64,000 nucleotides of DNA from Bacillus sp. cl95 (GTDB lineage: Bacteria; Bacillota; Bacilli; Bacillales; Cytobacillaceae): contig NZ_FOYF01000001.1 of NCBI RefSeq assembly GCF_900115925.1, forward strand, positions 434,001 through 498,000, read 5' to 3'. Below are positions 54,967 to 63,899 of the stretch, piece after piece. Every line of letters begins with the position of its first letter. The first letter of the stretch is position 1. The notes below the pieces were generated by a model. That model saw only the letters and a program-made list of their open reading frames with translations, searched no databases and had not been told where the DNA came from. Position numbers and translations under genes: made by a program.

Positions 54967-55077
54967 ACATGTGGTTTCACGGTTCTAGGAAGAAAATTGG
55001 AAAAAACTCATTAATTCCCTATAAAACTTCACTTTTTTCTTCAGAAAAAAATTTTGTTGAAATAATATTTTTTATAT

Positions 55078-55797
55078 TTAAACCATTTTGTTGAATTCTT
55101 TCCTTAGTCTCTTAATGATGCGCTTTTCTAGCCTTGAAATATAGGATTGTGAAATTCCAAGCATATCTGCTACATCCTTCTGGGTCTTTTCTTCCCCATT
55201 CGTAAGACCAAAACGAAGTTCCATAATTTGCTTTTCACGGTCTGAAAGTTGATGAAGAGCTTTCGTCAATAGCTTTCTATCAACGTTTGCTTCAAGATCC
55301 TTTGTAATGATATTTTCTTCCGTTCCAAGTACATCGGATAGTAGTAGTTCATTACCATCCCAGTCTATGTTTAAGGGTTCATCGAATGACACCTCTGAAC
55401 GTATCTTATTATTTCTTCTAAGATACATGAGAATTTCATTTTCAATACACCTTGATGCATATGTAGCAAGCTTAATCTTCTTCTCAGGATTAAATGTGTT
55501 AACAGCCTTTATTAAACCAATTGTTCCAATACTGATTAAGTCTTCGATATTGATGCCTGTATTTTCAAATTTACGTGCGATATAGACCACTAGTCGCAAA
55601 TTTCTTTCAATCAATATGGATCTAGCCGCTTTATCCCCATTCGGAAGTTTCTTTAATAGCACTTCTTCCTCGTCCTTCGTTAAGGGCGGCGGCAATGCTT
55701 CGCTTCCACCAATATAATAAATTTCATCCGTCTTTAACCCTAGCTTGATCAGAAGCTTATACCAGTAATAGGATAAGCGAAGTTTCCATTTTTTCAT
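55078..55797 (-). CDS. sigE: RNA polymerase sigma-E factor precursor (mother cell)
   Basis: A 239-aa early mother-cell sigma factor, made as an inactive precursor. The pro-segment (about the first 27 residues, basic and hydrophobic, [20 protein letters not shown]) is cut by SpoIIGA. Regions 2 ([20 protein letters not shown]) and 4 ([20 protein letters not shown]) are clear. The frame runs 37 codons further upstream, but the ATG at 55795-55797 has GAAGGAGGTA before it and matches B. subtilis exactly in length. Confidence 0.97.
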   Translation of the reverse strand: MKKWKLRLSYYWYKLLIKLGLKTDEIYYIGGSEALPPPLTKDEEEVLLKKLPNGDKAARSILIERNLRLVVYIARKFENTGINIEDLISIGTIGLIKAVNTFNPEKKIKLATYASRCIENEILMYLRRNNKIRSEVSFDEPLNIDWDGNELLLSDVLGTEENIITKDLEANVDRKLLTKALHQLSDREKQIMELRFGLTNGEEKTQKDVADMLGISQSYISRLEKRIIKRLRKEFNKMV

Positions 55798-55841
55798 GGA
55801 AGTACCTCCTTCTAAATGATGAATTTCTGAGTATAGTATTA

Positions 55842-56780
55842 TTAGCTTACCTTCGTTGATGCTACAGGTTTTCTTACACCTGTCAGCATTTTTGGATGAA
55901 CGATACACTGGAATGAATCATCTGCCGATAAGCGTTGCATCGTAAATGATACAAGACACTTACTGCAATCAATTTGAAATTGGTCCTTCACAATGAAAAC
56001 TTGATCAGGTTTTATCGCAATAATTAGTTGGTGTTCCTGACCAACCGAACGACACGGGATAATTTTAAGTTTTGATTGCCATTCTGAGTGCACTTCGTCA
56101 TTCCCATTTATGAGGCATTCAGGATCTTCCGCCATTTTCTTTATTGCCTCAGGGAAAAGGTCCAATCTGTCAAAAAGAGAAACGAACATGACTGGCATTC
56201 TTGAAAAAGGATCATATAACTGATTGCCACTGTCTACAAGACCTCTAAATGAGTAGGTTCTCTCACCTAATCTAATTAGTACATCCACTTTCTGATCAAA
56301 CTCAATCTTCGTCATTTCAATACTTTCAATCCTCGACTTAGAAAAATGCCATGCAACGGGAAACCCAATCATGACAAAAAGCCAACTTACAGGATCGCCG
56401 TAGCCTTTGACACTTGAGATAAGAACATTGGTTGTCAATTCATTATCAAATCTTATGAAGTAGTGCATCCCTATTAAAAAGCCACCAACAAGAAAAGTTG
56501 CAAGATATAGGGTAAATAAACCACTGATAAAATAACGCAGCCTTTTATAACCAAATACACTAAATACCATCAGTATAGAAAATAGCAACTTTATGATTGG
56601 ATGGCCTGAAAAGGAATTTAGAGGTGTAAATGATAATATAATGATTAATGAGCCTATAAATCCCCCTAATAGCAATCTCCATAAACGGAATTCCCGTTTG
56701 AGTATGATGGCTGTCAGGTAAAGCAGGAGACTGTCAAACAAGAAATTCAAAGCCCAAATTACATCCACATAAACAGTCAT
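55842..56780 (-). CDS. spoIIGA: Sporulation sigma-E processing peptidase SpoIIGA
   Basis: A 312-aa membrane aspartic protease that activates pro-sigma-E after a signal from the forespore protein SpoIIR. About five transmembrane helices occupy residues 1-150 ([20 protein letters not shown] at the start). The C-terminal protease domain has the catalytic Asp in [20 protein letters not shown]. The frame opens 12 codons earlier; the ATG at 56778-56780 gives [13 protein letters not shown], like the family. It forms the spoIIG operon with sigE. Confidence 0.94.
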   Translation of the reverse strand: MTVYVDVIWALNFLFDSLLLYLTAIILKREFRLWRLLLGGFIGSLIIILSFTPLNSFSGHPIIKLLFSILMVFSVFGYKRLRYFISGLFTLYLATFLVGGFLIGMHYFIRFDNELTTNVLISSVKGYGDPVSWLFVMIGFPVAWHFSKSRIESIEMTKIEFDQKVDVLIRLGERTYSFRGLVDSGNQLYDPFSRMPVMFVSLFDRLDLFPEAIKKMAEDPECLINGNDEVHSEWQSKLKIIPCRSVGQEHQLIIAIKPDQVFIVKDQFQIDCSKCLVSFTMQRLSADDSFQCIVHPKMLTGVRKPVASTKVS

Positions 56781-56885
56781 CTTTACAGCACCCCGCGATC
56801 TAAGAAAGCTCTTCATTGCGTGTTCTGCATGTTAACCGATATAAAACCCCCAATCCTTTTTACAAAACCTTTCTGTTTACGGAAA

Positions 56886-56919
56886 AGTATAACCTACCTT
56901 AGCAGCAGAAGTGTGTCAC
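56886..56919 (-). promoter_or_regulatory. spoIIG-type promoter with 22-bp spacer
   Basis: Minus-strand GTGACA (56914-56919) and TATACT (56886-56891) are separated by exactly 22 bp. The B. subtilis spoIIG promoter has the same over-long 22-bp spacing and the same -10; it is used by sigma-A only with phosphorylated Spo0A. A weak Spo0A-like TCTGACA lies at 56967-56973, near position -90. It is 105 bp before spoIIGA. Confidence 0.75.
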
Positions 56920-57329
56920 TTCCTGTAAACGAAAGAACAGAAATTTTCATGTATCCATTCGGATTTTGTCAGATTTTTTCTTTGAGGAGATAAGTGATAG
57001 ATCAGCTCAATTTTATAACATGGCTCTGTTGAATTCCGCTCCAGTCGCTTGCTCTCCTCGGATTATTCGCCGAACCTCCTGGTCGCATAACGGTCGTTCC
57101 CTAGGACACTGATTATCTTCCTTGAAAGAACCCACCCACAAAAAAACGCGGAAGCCTTTTTGAGGAGTCCAGTGCCTACCGCTCCAATCAACAAAGTGCA
57201 GAAAATACCGGTAGAAGGCACGAGAAGTCTACTTGTGCGAAAATTTGCATGATTAAATATGAAGATTTTGGCGTAATTATCTCATTTAAAGTGGATATGA
57301 AAGTATAACATTATACCCTCGTGAGGTTT

Positions 57330-57440
57330 TCAGCCCTTTTTATACTCCTGTTTTTTGATCGTCATCGCCATTTTCAAAAATGTTATCGCCTGTTTTTTCA
57401 TGGTAATAAACGGTTTCAAAAATATATTCGCTGAGTTCAT
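57330..57440 (-). CDS. Possible 36-aa ORF of unknown function
   Basis: An ATG-started frame of 36 codons in the insert within element copy 3. The product, beginning MNSANIFLKPFITMKKQ, is basic. It contains two similar 14-residue units (NIFLKPFITMKKQ and ITFLKMAMTIKKQ), which mirror a 42-bp DNA tandem repeat. No convincing ribosome binding site precedes the ATG, and I recognise no family. It may be a chance frame within a repeat. Confidence 0.25.
   Translation of the reverse strand: MNSANIFLKPFITMKKQAITFLKMAMTIKKQEYKKG
57347..57430. repeat. Two tandem 42-bp units
   Basis: Units at 57347-57388 and 57389-57430 both begin with CCTGTTTTTT and share TTTCAAAAAT near their end, with diverged middles. 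The period is a multiple of three. Nearby, GTATAACATTATAC (57303-57316) is a 14-bp perfect palindrome. Confidence 0.6.
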
Positions 57441-57531
57441 ATTCGGCTTTTTAAAAATCACGATATCCCCGTCGATTTCCCTAAATATTATGCAAATAAT
57501 CAACAATGTACTTTAACAAAGCCTAAAAAAC

Positions 57532-57565
57532 AAAAAAACACGACTCATTTGAGTCGTGTTTTTTT
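57532..57565 (-). terminator. Rho-independent terminator after ftsZ
   Basis: AAAAAAACACGACTCA and TGAGTCGTGTTTTTTT form a perfect 16-bp arm pair with a T-rich tail on the minus strand, ending 9 bases past the ftsZ stop. It closes the division cluster. Confidence 0.93.
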
Positions 57566-57574
57566 GTTGCTATT

Positions 57575-58717
57575 TTATCGTCTACGATTACGATTTCTTA
57601 AGAAAGTTGGGATATCTAGTGTATCCTCAGGTTGTTGTTGTGAAACAGAAGTATGTCTCACAGGTTCAGGTTGTACTTCCTCACGTTTCGGTTCTCTTTT
57701 CACTGTACCAATGTTTGGCTTTAATTGTCCAAACGAAGGGCGTACCGGTTTAGGTTGTTGTAATTCTTCCTGGAAACCAGTTGCAATGACAGTAACGATG
57801 ATTTCATCTTTCAGATTATCATTGATGACAGATCCAAAAATCATGTTTACATCTTGGTCTGAAGCAGACGCAACGATGTCCGCTGCTTCTTGTACTTCAT
57901 ACAAGCTTAGATTTGAGCCACCCGTGATATTCATAAGAACCCCTTGAGCTCCATCAATGGAAGTTTCAAGCAATGGAGATGAAACAGCTTTCTTTGCAGC
58001 TTCAGCCGCACGGTTTTCTCCAGAAGCTACCCCAATACCCATCAATGCAGATCCTTTACTTGACATGATCGTTTTTACGTCAGCAAAGTCAAGGTTAATT
58101 AATCCTGGAGTTGCAATTAGATCAGATATACCTTGTACACCTTGACGTAGTACGTTGTCAGCTTCACGGAATGCTTCAAGCATTGGAGTGCTCTTGTCAA
58201 CAATCTCTAATAAGCGATCGTTCGGGATGACAATAAGTGTATCAACCGCTTCCTTCATCTGTCCAATTCCGCCAGCTGCTTGATTAGAACGTTTACGTCC
58301 TTCGAATGTGAAAGGGCGTGTTACGACGCCAACAGTTAAAGCACCTAAATCGCGAGCGATTTGGGCAATAACAGGTGCAGCACCCGTACCCGTTCCGCCA
58401 CCCATACCAGCAGTAACGAAGACCATGTCAGCTCCTCTTAGAGCTTCTTCAATTTGTTCTTTGCTTTCTTCGGCTGCTTTTTTCCCTACTTCTGGGTTAG
58501 CACCCGCTCCAAGACCACGTGTTAATTTACCGCCAATTTGCATTTTCACTTCTGCTTTAGACAAGTTTAATGCTTGGGCATCTGTATTTACGGAGATAAA
58601 CTCTACTCCTTGAACGCCATGTTCGATCATACGGTTAACCGCGTTATTACCGCCACCGCCGACACCAATGACTTTTATCGTAGCAAGTTGATCTAAATTC
58701 ATATCAAAATCCAGCAT
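57575..58717 (-). CDS. ftsZ: Cell division protein FtsZ
   Basis: A 380-aa tubulin-like GTPase that forms the Z ring. The GTP signature [10 protein letters not shown] lies near residues 104-113. The T7 loop has [11 protein letters not shown]. The extreme C-terminal peptide [15 protein letters not shown] binds FtsA, SepF and ZapA. The frame opens eight codons earlier; the ATG at 58715-58717 follows AGGAGG at 7 bases and gives MLDFDMN. It is 41 bases downstream of ftsA. Confidence 0.97.
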   Translation of the reverse strand: MLDFDMNLDQLATIKVIGVGGGGNNAVNRMIEHGVQGVEFISVNTDAQALNLSKAEVKMQIGGKLTRGLGAGANPEVGKKAAEESKEQIEEALRGADMVFVTAGMGGGTGTGAAPVIAQIARDLGALTVGVVTRPFTFEGRKRSNQAAGGIGQMKEAVDTLIVIPNDRLLEIVDKSTPMLEAFREADNVLRQGVQGISDLIATPGLINLDFADVKTIMSSKGSALMGIGVASGENRAAEAAKKAVSSPLLETSIDGAQGVLMNITGGSNLSLYEVQEAADIVASASDQDVNMIFGSVINDNLKDEIIVTVIATGFQEELQQPKPVRPSFGQLKPNIGTVKREPKREEVQPEPVRHTSVSQQQPEDTLDIPTFLRNRNRRR

Positions 58718-58758
58718 GACAAATCCTCCTAATTCGTCCATATTCCTTGAACACCTGT

Positions 58759-60045
58759 TTACTCAAAAAAGTAACCTAGGAACTTTTTTACTCTTGTTGT
58801 CATTTTTTCCTCAGGTTGTTTTTCCAGCTTTGCTTTCGGTTGTTGCTGTTGTTTCGGCAATCGCTTTTCTCTAGGTTCGGAGACAGGTGGCATTGAGACC
58901 GTTTTTCTGCCTTTTAATCTAGCATTCTTATAAGCAAATTGTATCAAACCAACTGCTGTCGTATATTGTGGTTCACGAACTCCAATATAATCAGGAATTG
59001 CAATTCTTACACGGTTCTGGAAAATGACTTGAGCAAGTTCCAACACACCTTGCATATTCGCCACTCCACCAGTTAGCACAAAGCCACCAGGTAGATCGCG
59101 TACACCTAATCTTCTTAATTCGTTTTGGATCAAATCAAAAATTTCTTCAAGTCTTGCTTCTATAATATCAGAAATTTCGATCTGACTAAACTGCTGATGC
59201 TGATCACTGCCAATAATCGGAACACTGAACACTTCTTCTTCAGAAGCTTCATCATAAAAAGCATGACCATATTTGATTTTTACTTTCTCAGCATCTTCTG
59301 TTGAAGTGCGTAATCCAATCGACAAGTCTTTAGTAATATGGTCTCCGCCAATTGGTATTACACTCGTTGTTTTAAGGTGTCCATTATCAAATACAGCGAT
59401 TGTAGTTGATCCTCCGCCGATATCAACAAGAGCAACGCCAAGATTCTTTTCGTCCTTTGATAGGGCGAAAGATCCTGCAGCCAGAGGCTGTAGCGTTATG
59501 TCTAAAATTTCCAAACCTGCACGTTCAACACAGCGAAGCGTATTATGTAGGATTGTCTTTGAACCTGTAATAATGGTGCCTTCCATTTCGAGTCGGACAC
59601 CAATCATGCCACGTGGATCGTTAATTTCATCAAGTCCATCAACGATGTATTGTTTAGCTACTACATCGATGATCTCTCTTTCAGGCGGAATGGATACAAC
59701 TTGTGCTGCATCTTTCACACGCTCAACATCATCTAAAGTAATCTCACGATTTTCACTTGATACTGCTACTACTCCATGACAAGGCTGTAACATCACATGA
59801 TTACCTGTAATCCCTACAATGACTTGACGGATTTCCATTCCAATCATTCTTTCAGCCTGTTCAACTGCTCTTTTAATAGAATGAACTGTTTCATCTATAT
59901 CTACAATGGAGCCTTTTCTTAATCCTTCTGACTTCTCATTGCCAACACCAATAATATTTAATGAGTCATTGACCATTTCACCAATGATGACTTTCACACT
60001 GGATGTACCGATGTCAAGACTTACATATATTTCATTGTTGTTCAT
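58759..60045 (-). CDS. ftsA: Cell division protein FtsA
   Basis: A 428-aa actin-like protein that tethers FtsZ to the membrane. ATP-binding motifs are [16 protein letters not shown] at the N-terminus, [18 protein letters not shown] and [18 protein letters not shown] basic linker leads to the C-terminal amphipathic membrane helix [19 protein letters not shown] precedes the ATG. The 135-bp upstream gap holds a TTTAACGTTAAA palindrome and a duplicated AACGyTAAAGG segment next to the ribosome binding site. Confidence 0.97.
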   Translation of the reverse strand: MNNNEIYVSLDIGTSSVKVIIGEMVNDSLNIIGVGNEKSEGLRKGSIVDIDETVHSIKRAVEQAERMIGMEIRQVIVGITGNHVMLQPCHGVVAVSSENREITLDDVERVKDAAQVVSIPPEREIIDVVAKQYIVDGLDEINDPRGMIGVRLEMEGTIITGSKTILHNTLRCVERAGLEILDITLQPLAAGSFALSKDEKNLGVALVDIGGGSTTIAVFDNGHLKTTSVIPIGGDHITKDLSIGLRTSTEDAEKVKIKYGHAFYDEASEEEVFSVPIIGSDQHQQFSQIEISDIIEARLEEIFDLIQNELRRLGVRDLPGGFVLTGGVANMQGVLELAQVIFQNRVRIAIPDYIGVREPQYTTAVGLIQFAYKNARLKGRKTVSMPPVSEPREKRLPKQQQQPKAKLEKQPEEKMTTRVKKFLGYFFE

Positions 60046-60180
60046 TCTTTGGCACCTCCTTTAGCGTTCCCTTTAACGTTAAAAAACAACCTATTTTAAA
60101 CATTTGTCGTTTTCTAGTCCCTATCTAATAAAATATTCGTCACAACTAAATGATTCCCTCTAAAAAAATTCACTTTTTTT

Positions 60181-60531
60181 CTATTTTTCAGTATTTGTTG
60201 ACCATTTTGTCAATAATATTCGGCGAATGACCGCAATGTTTTGGAATAATCTCACTCCAAAAGCAAAAATGGCTGCTAAATACAAGTCTACACCAAGATG
60301 AACACCTAGAAAAGCTAAACTTGCTGCAAGTATGATGTTAAAGAAAAAGCCTGATACAAATACCTTCTCATCATAGATGTTTTGTAGTCTCGCCCTTATT
60401 CCTCCAAACAAGGTGTCGAATGCCGCTAAAACGGCGATCGAAAGATAATTAGAATATTCTTCAGGAATACGAATGTCTGTCATTAAGCCAAACAATATTC
60501 CCATTATCAAGCCCATAACTGGAAGCCACAT
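60181..60531 (-). CDS. sbp: Small basic protein Sbp
   Basis: A 116-aa membrane protein of the DUF1290 family with several hydrophobic segments (MWLPVMGLIMGILFGLMTD, FFFNIILAASLAFLGVHLGV, YLAAIFAFGVRLFQNIAVI) and a basic tail. The family is always near ftsA and ylxX in Bacillus; its function is unknown. It overlaps ylxX by one base. Confidence 0.92.
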   Translation of the reverse strand: MWLPVMGLIMGILFGLMTDIRIPEEYSNYLSIAVLAAFDTLFGGIRARLQNIYDEKVFVSGFFFNIILAASLAFLGVHLGVDLYLAAIFAFGVRLFQNIAVIRRILLTKWSTNTEK

Positions 60532-61271
60532 TAGGTATTGCCTCCTTCACCAGGTTTAACAGGCTGCATATTACGAATACGAATGGAATTTTCATACGCC
60601 GGAACAGTAATATTAAGCTCAGGATTTGAAACTGTTACTCTTAAATTATCGATAAAAAACTCTTCTGCAGATTTGGATACCTGCATGCGGTTATAAAGCT
60701 TATTAGCCGTTTTCATATCTTCAACGACAATCTTTACGTCAATAGGCAGGGAATCTAATGTATGACCGTCAATTTTTGTTTCACCATTGATATCCCTTAT
60801 GACTGTGCTGTTGATGATTCGTTGTCCATCCACACTTATATGTTTTGCGTCGTACATGTTGAGTTCATTTAGCATCCTCTTTAATAGGTCAGGAGAAAGA
60901 GATGCAACTGTTGTACCCAATTTAATATCCTCATAAATTGGTTCAATCGTAAGGACTAGTCCTGGTCCAGTTATTTCAGTTAAGCCCGCTTCGACCTTAA
61001 GTTCTTCTAATGTTTCACGAAGAACCTGCTCTTTACTTTGCTTTCTCTTTGATTCGTAGGCTGCCAGCTTCTCTTCATTCGAGCGAATCTCTCGAATCAA
61101 TGTGGACTGTAGTTCTTTCTCTTTCAACAATGCTTCCCTGAGTTGCCATACATCCCTTGTGTCTCTTACTACAGGTTCTTTAACGGTTTGGAATTGGATA
61201 GCAATCATGAAACCAATTACTGCAGTAATGATGGTTAAACTAATATTTTTAGACTTGTCCACATTTATCAC
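60531..61271 (-). CDS. ylxX: DUF881 family protein YlxX
   Basis: A 246-aa protein with one N-terminal transmembrane helix (ISLTIITAVIGFMIAIQF), a coiled coil (about residues 45-85) and an extracytoplasmic DUF881 domain (ITGPGLVLTIEPIYEDIKLG, KHISVDGQRIINSTVIRDIN). The function is unknown; its place in the divIB-ftsAZ cluster suggests an envelope or division role. It is a paralogue of the next gene, ylxW. Confidence 0.9.
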   Translation of the reverse strand: MINVDKSKNISLTIITAVIGFMIAIQFQTVKEPVVRDTRDVWQLREALLKEKELQSTLIREIRSNEEKLAAYESKRKQSKEQVLRETLEELKVEAGLTEITGPGLVLTIEPIYEDIKLGTTVASLSPDLLKRMLNELNMYDAKHISVDGQRIINSTVIRDINGETKIDGHTLDSLPIDVKIVVEDMKTANKLYNRMQVSKSAEEFFIDNLRVTVSNPELNITVPAYENSIRIRNMQPVKPGEGGNT

Positions 61272-61310
61272 CTGACCTTCTAGCCCGTTACGATTTCTTC
61301 ACAGCTCCCA

Positions 61311-62030
61311 TTAATTCTTCCCAAGAATAGGATCGAGGATAATTTCATCTTTTTTCTGTAAAGAAAAAATGATATTGTCATTTACAAGTTGATCCTTGAC
61401 CCCTCCTGTTAAATTCAAAGCAGAAGCAAGTACATCGGAATCTCCTATCGCGGTAATGACAAATGGAGCTGGATGCTGATGACCGTCTACCGTAATAACA
61501 GGCCCTGTACACTCTATATAAGAATTGTGCGTCAATCGTTGCCCATTAATGGCCACAGCCGCAGCTCCTGAAATATAGAGCTCATTTATTACTTTAAAAA
61601 CGTGAAATTCATGAACGATATAATCGTTTATATTTGCAGTTTCTACTTGATAGTCTCCATCTGCAAGAGTAACTTCAACACCCTTGCCTTTCACAGGTAC
61701 TTTTCCTAAATACATCCTGTATTTTTCGGTGTCTTCTGCCAAATTGAAAAATACTTGAGCACCTTTGGACAAATCTTTTTCTATTTCAAGAACCTTTTGT
61801 TGTTTTTTAATCAGTTCTTTTTGTAATTTTCTATTTTCCTTTTCCTGATTAATCATTTGATTTCTCAGTGTTAAATTTTTTTCCCATTGTTTGCTCGTTA
61901 TACTAGAGCCTTCATTTTCCTTTTGGGTAATATGGTAGGAAAAAGCCAACATATAGCCGAGTACTAAACAAACCAAAGATAAGATAACATGATTACCCTT
62001 CACTCTCATCTTTATTTTCTTCAACCTCAT
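61311..62030 (-). CDS. ylxW: DUF881 family protein YlxW
   Basis: About 239 aa. It has the same build as YlxX: N-terminal transmembrane helix (VILSLVCLVLGYMLAFSYHI), coiled coil with KENRKLQKELIKKQQKVLEI, and a DUF881 domain (GKGVEVTLADGDYQVETANI, AAVAINGQRLTHNSYIECTG). The start is uncertain. The ATG at 62028-62030 has AAGGAG close upstream; ATGs at 62048 and 62009 are also open. It overlaps the divIB 3' end by 38 bases. Confidence 0.88.
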   Translation of the reverse strand: MRLKKIKMRVKGNHVILSLVCLVLGYMLAFSYHITQKENEGSSITSKQWEKNLTLRNQMINQEKENRKLQKELIKKQQKVLEIEKDLSKGAQVFFNLAEDTEKYRMYLGKVPVKGKGVEVTLADGDYQVETANINDYIVHEFHVFKVINELYISGAAAVAINGQRLTHNSYIECTGPVITVDGHQHPAPFVITAIGDSDVLASALNLTGGVKDQLVNDNIIFSLQKKDEIILDPILGKN

Positions 62031-62793
62031 CGTCTCCTTCCTGTCCATAAGCTTTAAAGTACGATCCTACTTCCAAGTCAATTACACCTTTAACTTTTGG
62101 ATCGAGCTGACTTATGATTGAAGGATAATGCGCCATTTTTTCTGCAAAACTTCTCAAACTAGCACTAACTTCGAAACCATCGTTCATAAATAAAGTAATA
62201 TGAAACCGGTCCGTCTTACTTGGTGCATAATGAATCTCTGAGATTGAATTTTTCACTTCGAGAGGTAAGTCGTCAAGGCTTGAAATAAGCTCGTCCAATA
62301 CCTTTCCTTCTTTAAACCCACCCAAAACTGGAGCATTACCTGGGAGTTGCTTTGTGCTTTCCTTTAATATTTTTCCATTTTGAAGTACTGGATAAAAAGC
62401 TTTTTTATCAGAAAGATAAGCAATTCTTTTATGTTCCTTCACATTGACCTTGACAATATTTGGAAACTGCACACGCACAGTTGCTTTTTTCACTTCTGGA
62501 AGTTTCATGATCTGAGCTTCTACAGTCTTTTTGTTTACCTTCCATACATTCGTTTGGAAGGTAAGACCACTTTTGGCTATAATATCATTTTTTGAATATG
62601 AGGCATTTCCAGTCACAGTGATGGTTTTAATTCGGCTTAAAGGCGATTGGACATAAACAACACATGCAATCATAAAGAAGAACAATAACAGCAGCATGAT
62701 AAGCCTCTTGTTGGCCTTGCGCCGTCTTTGTTGTTTCAATTTAGGTATACGCTCTTCAAGAGAAACGATTTTACCCTTTTCCACACCCTTCAC
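61993..62793 (-). CDS. divIB: Cell division protein DivIB (FtsQ)
   Basis: A 266-aa bitopic membrane protein of the divisome that works with DivIC and FtsL to control septal wall synthesis. A basic cytoplasmic segment precedes a transmembrane helix near residues 31-50 (LIMLLLLFFFMIACVVYVQS). An extracellular POTRA domain follows (IKTITVTGNASYSKNDII) and then the beta domain, with an acidic tail. The start is a GTG (62791-62793) with a poor ribosome binding site; a second GTG lies three codons on. Confidence 0.93.
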   Translation of the reverse strand: MKGVEKGKIVSLEERIPKLKQQRRRKANKRLIMLLLLFFFMIACVVYVQSPLSRIKTITVTGNASYSKNDIIAKSGLTFQTNVWKVNKKTVEAQIMKLPEVKKATVRVQFPNIVKVNVKEHKRIAYLSDKKAFYPVLQNGKILKESTKQLPGNAPVLGGFKEGKVLDELISSLDDLPLEVKNSISEIHYAPSKTDRFHITLFMNDGFEVSASLRSFAEKMAHYPSIISQLDPKVKGVIDLEVGSYFKAYGQEGDDEVEENKDESEG

Positions 62794-62832
62794 CCCAATG
62801 CCTTCTTTTGGACTTTACCGGAATTGAAAACA

Positions 62833-62854
62833 ACGGCACGAATCTTCATGCCGT
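62833..62854 (-). terminator. Weak hairpin terminator after murB
   Basis: ACGGCA pairs with TGCCGT around a 10-nt loop, followed by TGTTTTC, in the 138-bp murB-divIB gap. The stem is short, so read-through into divIB is expected. Confidence 0.5.
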
Positions 62855-62931
62855 CATTAACACAGCCTTTTTATCCATATCTAATGAATAATTATACCAC
62901 AATATATGTCATTAGTAAGAAGTATTTCCTG

Positions 62932-63840
62932 TTACTTTCGTCCGATTATTTCCACTTCTGTTTCCATTTTCACTCCGTACTGACTAAACACTGTGTCTTT
63001 TACATGCTGGATAAGCGCTAATACGTCTTGGGCAGTGGCACCACCAGTATTTACAATAAAGTTGCCATGCATTTCGGAGATTTTTGCCCCACCGATACTA
63101 TGCCCTTTTAATCCAGCCGATTCAACTAGTTGGCCAGCATAGTTTGGAAGAGGATTTCGGAAGATACTTCCTGCACATGGATAGTTCCATGGCTGCGTTT
63201 CTTTACGATAGTCTTTATTTTTTTGCATTTCTGCTACGATTGTTTCTTTTTCTCCTTCTTCTAAACGAAAAACAGCTTCTAACACCATACCAGGGCGCTT
63301 CTTCTGAAGAACAGATGAGCGATAAGAAAATTCCATTTCTTCGTTTGAAAGCCATTCTATCTTTCCATCCTCAAAGAGTACAAGAGCTTTTACAAGGATT
63401 TTTGAAATATCGGATCCATGTGCACCCGCGTTCATATAGACTGCTCCACCGACCGAACCTGGTATACCGCCAGCAAATTGCAGTCCTGATAGTCCCTTTT
63501 TGCTTATAAGCGTTGCAAGACTTATCAACGAATGGCCACCGCCTACCTTAACATCCGTCCCGTTCACTTCGAGTGAATCCAAACCTGCTCCGAGTCTAAT
63601 CACGATGCCCTCAATGCCTTCATCAGAAACTAATAGGTTAGACCCTCTACCAATCGCTCTCCACTTCAGGCCTTTTTCACGAACAAAGTCCATAATTTTT
63701 TTTACATTTTCAACTGAGGAAGGCTCCACAAGAACATCTGCAGGCCCACCAATTTTCATGGTTGTATGAAGAGAAAGTGGTTCATTGGGCTTCACTTTTC
63801 CTACATTTAATTTTTCAAGTTCTTTCACTATGCCGTCCAT
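62932..63840 (-). CDS. murB: UDP-N-acetylenolpyruvoylglucosamine reductase
   Basis: A 302-aa FAD enzyme that completes UDP-MurNAc synthesis. FAD motifs [15 protein letters not shown] and [17 protein letters not shown] are present, then [20 protein letters not shown]. The proton-donor region reads [10 protein letters not shown], with Cys in place of the Ser found in E. coli MurB, as is usual in Gram-positives. An ATAGGAGG site precedes the ATG. It lies 59 bases after murG. Confidence 0.96.
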   Translation of the reverse strand: MDGIVKELEKLNVGKVKPNEPLSLHTTMKIGGPADVLVEPSSVENVKKIMDFVREKGLKWRAIGRGSNLLVSDEGIEGIVIRLGAGLDSLEVNGTDVKVGGGHSLISLATLISKKGLSGLQFAGGIPGSVGGAVYMNAGAHGSDISKILVKALVLFEDGKIEWLSNEEMEFSYRSSVLQKKRPGMVLEAVFRLEEGEKETIVAEMQKNKDYRKETQPWNYPCAGSIFRNPLPNYAGQLVESAGLKGHSIGGAKISEMHGNFIVNTGGATAQDVLALIQHVKDTVFSQYGVKMETEVEIIGRK

Positions 63841-63899
63841 AAATACCTCCTATATTTCAAAAGAGTGTTACCATAGTTTATGCAAAAAATTCTCTTAGG

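Larger units (their letters stand above)
57022..57523. mobile_element. Short MITE-like element, copy 3 (split by about 284 bp)
   Basis: The left end GGCTCTGTTGAATTCCGCTC and right end GGCTTTGTTAAAGTAC (minus strand) match the other copies (10/12 over the terminal 12 bases). The left part runs to TGCAGAAAAT (57197-57206); the right end resumes at TGCAAATAAT (57491-57500), as though 284 bp (57207-57490) had entered and duplicated about 10 bp. The centre has diverged but keeps GAACCTCCT and ACCGCTCCAATCAACAAAGT. It lies with the spoIIG promoter and the ftsZ terminator in the 794-bp spoIIGA-ftsZ gap (56781-57574). Confidence 0.65.

Noticed and set aside
56940-57000. Spo0A boxes upstream of the spoIIG promoter
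   Set aside because: Only a 5/7 match to TGTCGAA was found (56967-56973), too weak to list as a site by itself.
59273-59779. 168-codon plus-strand frame opposite ftsA
   Set aside because: Ser/Pro-rich antisense shadow of conserved FtsA motifs; no family resemblance.
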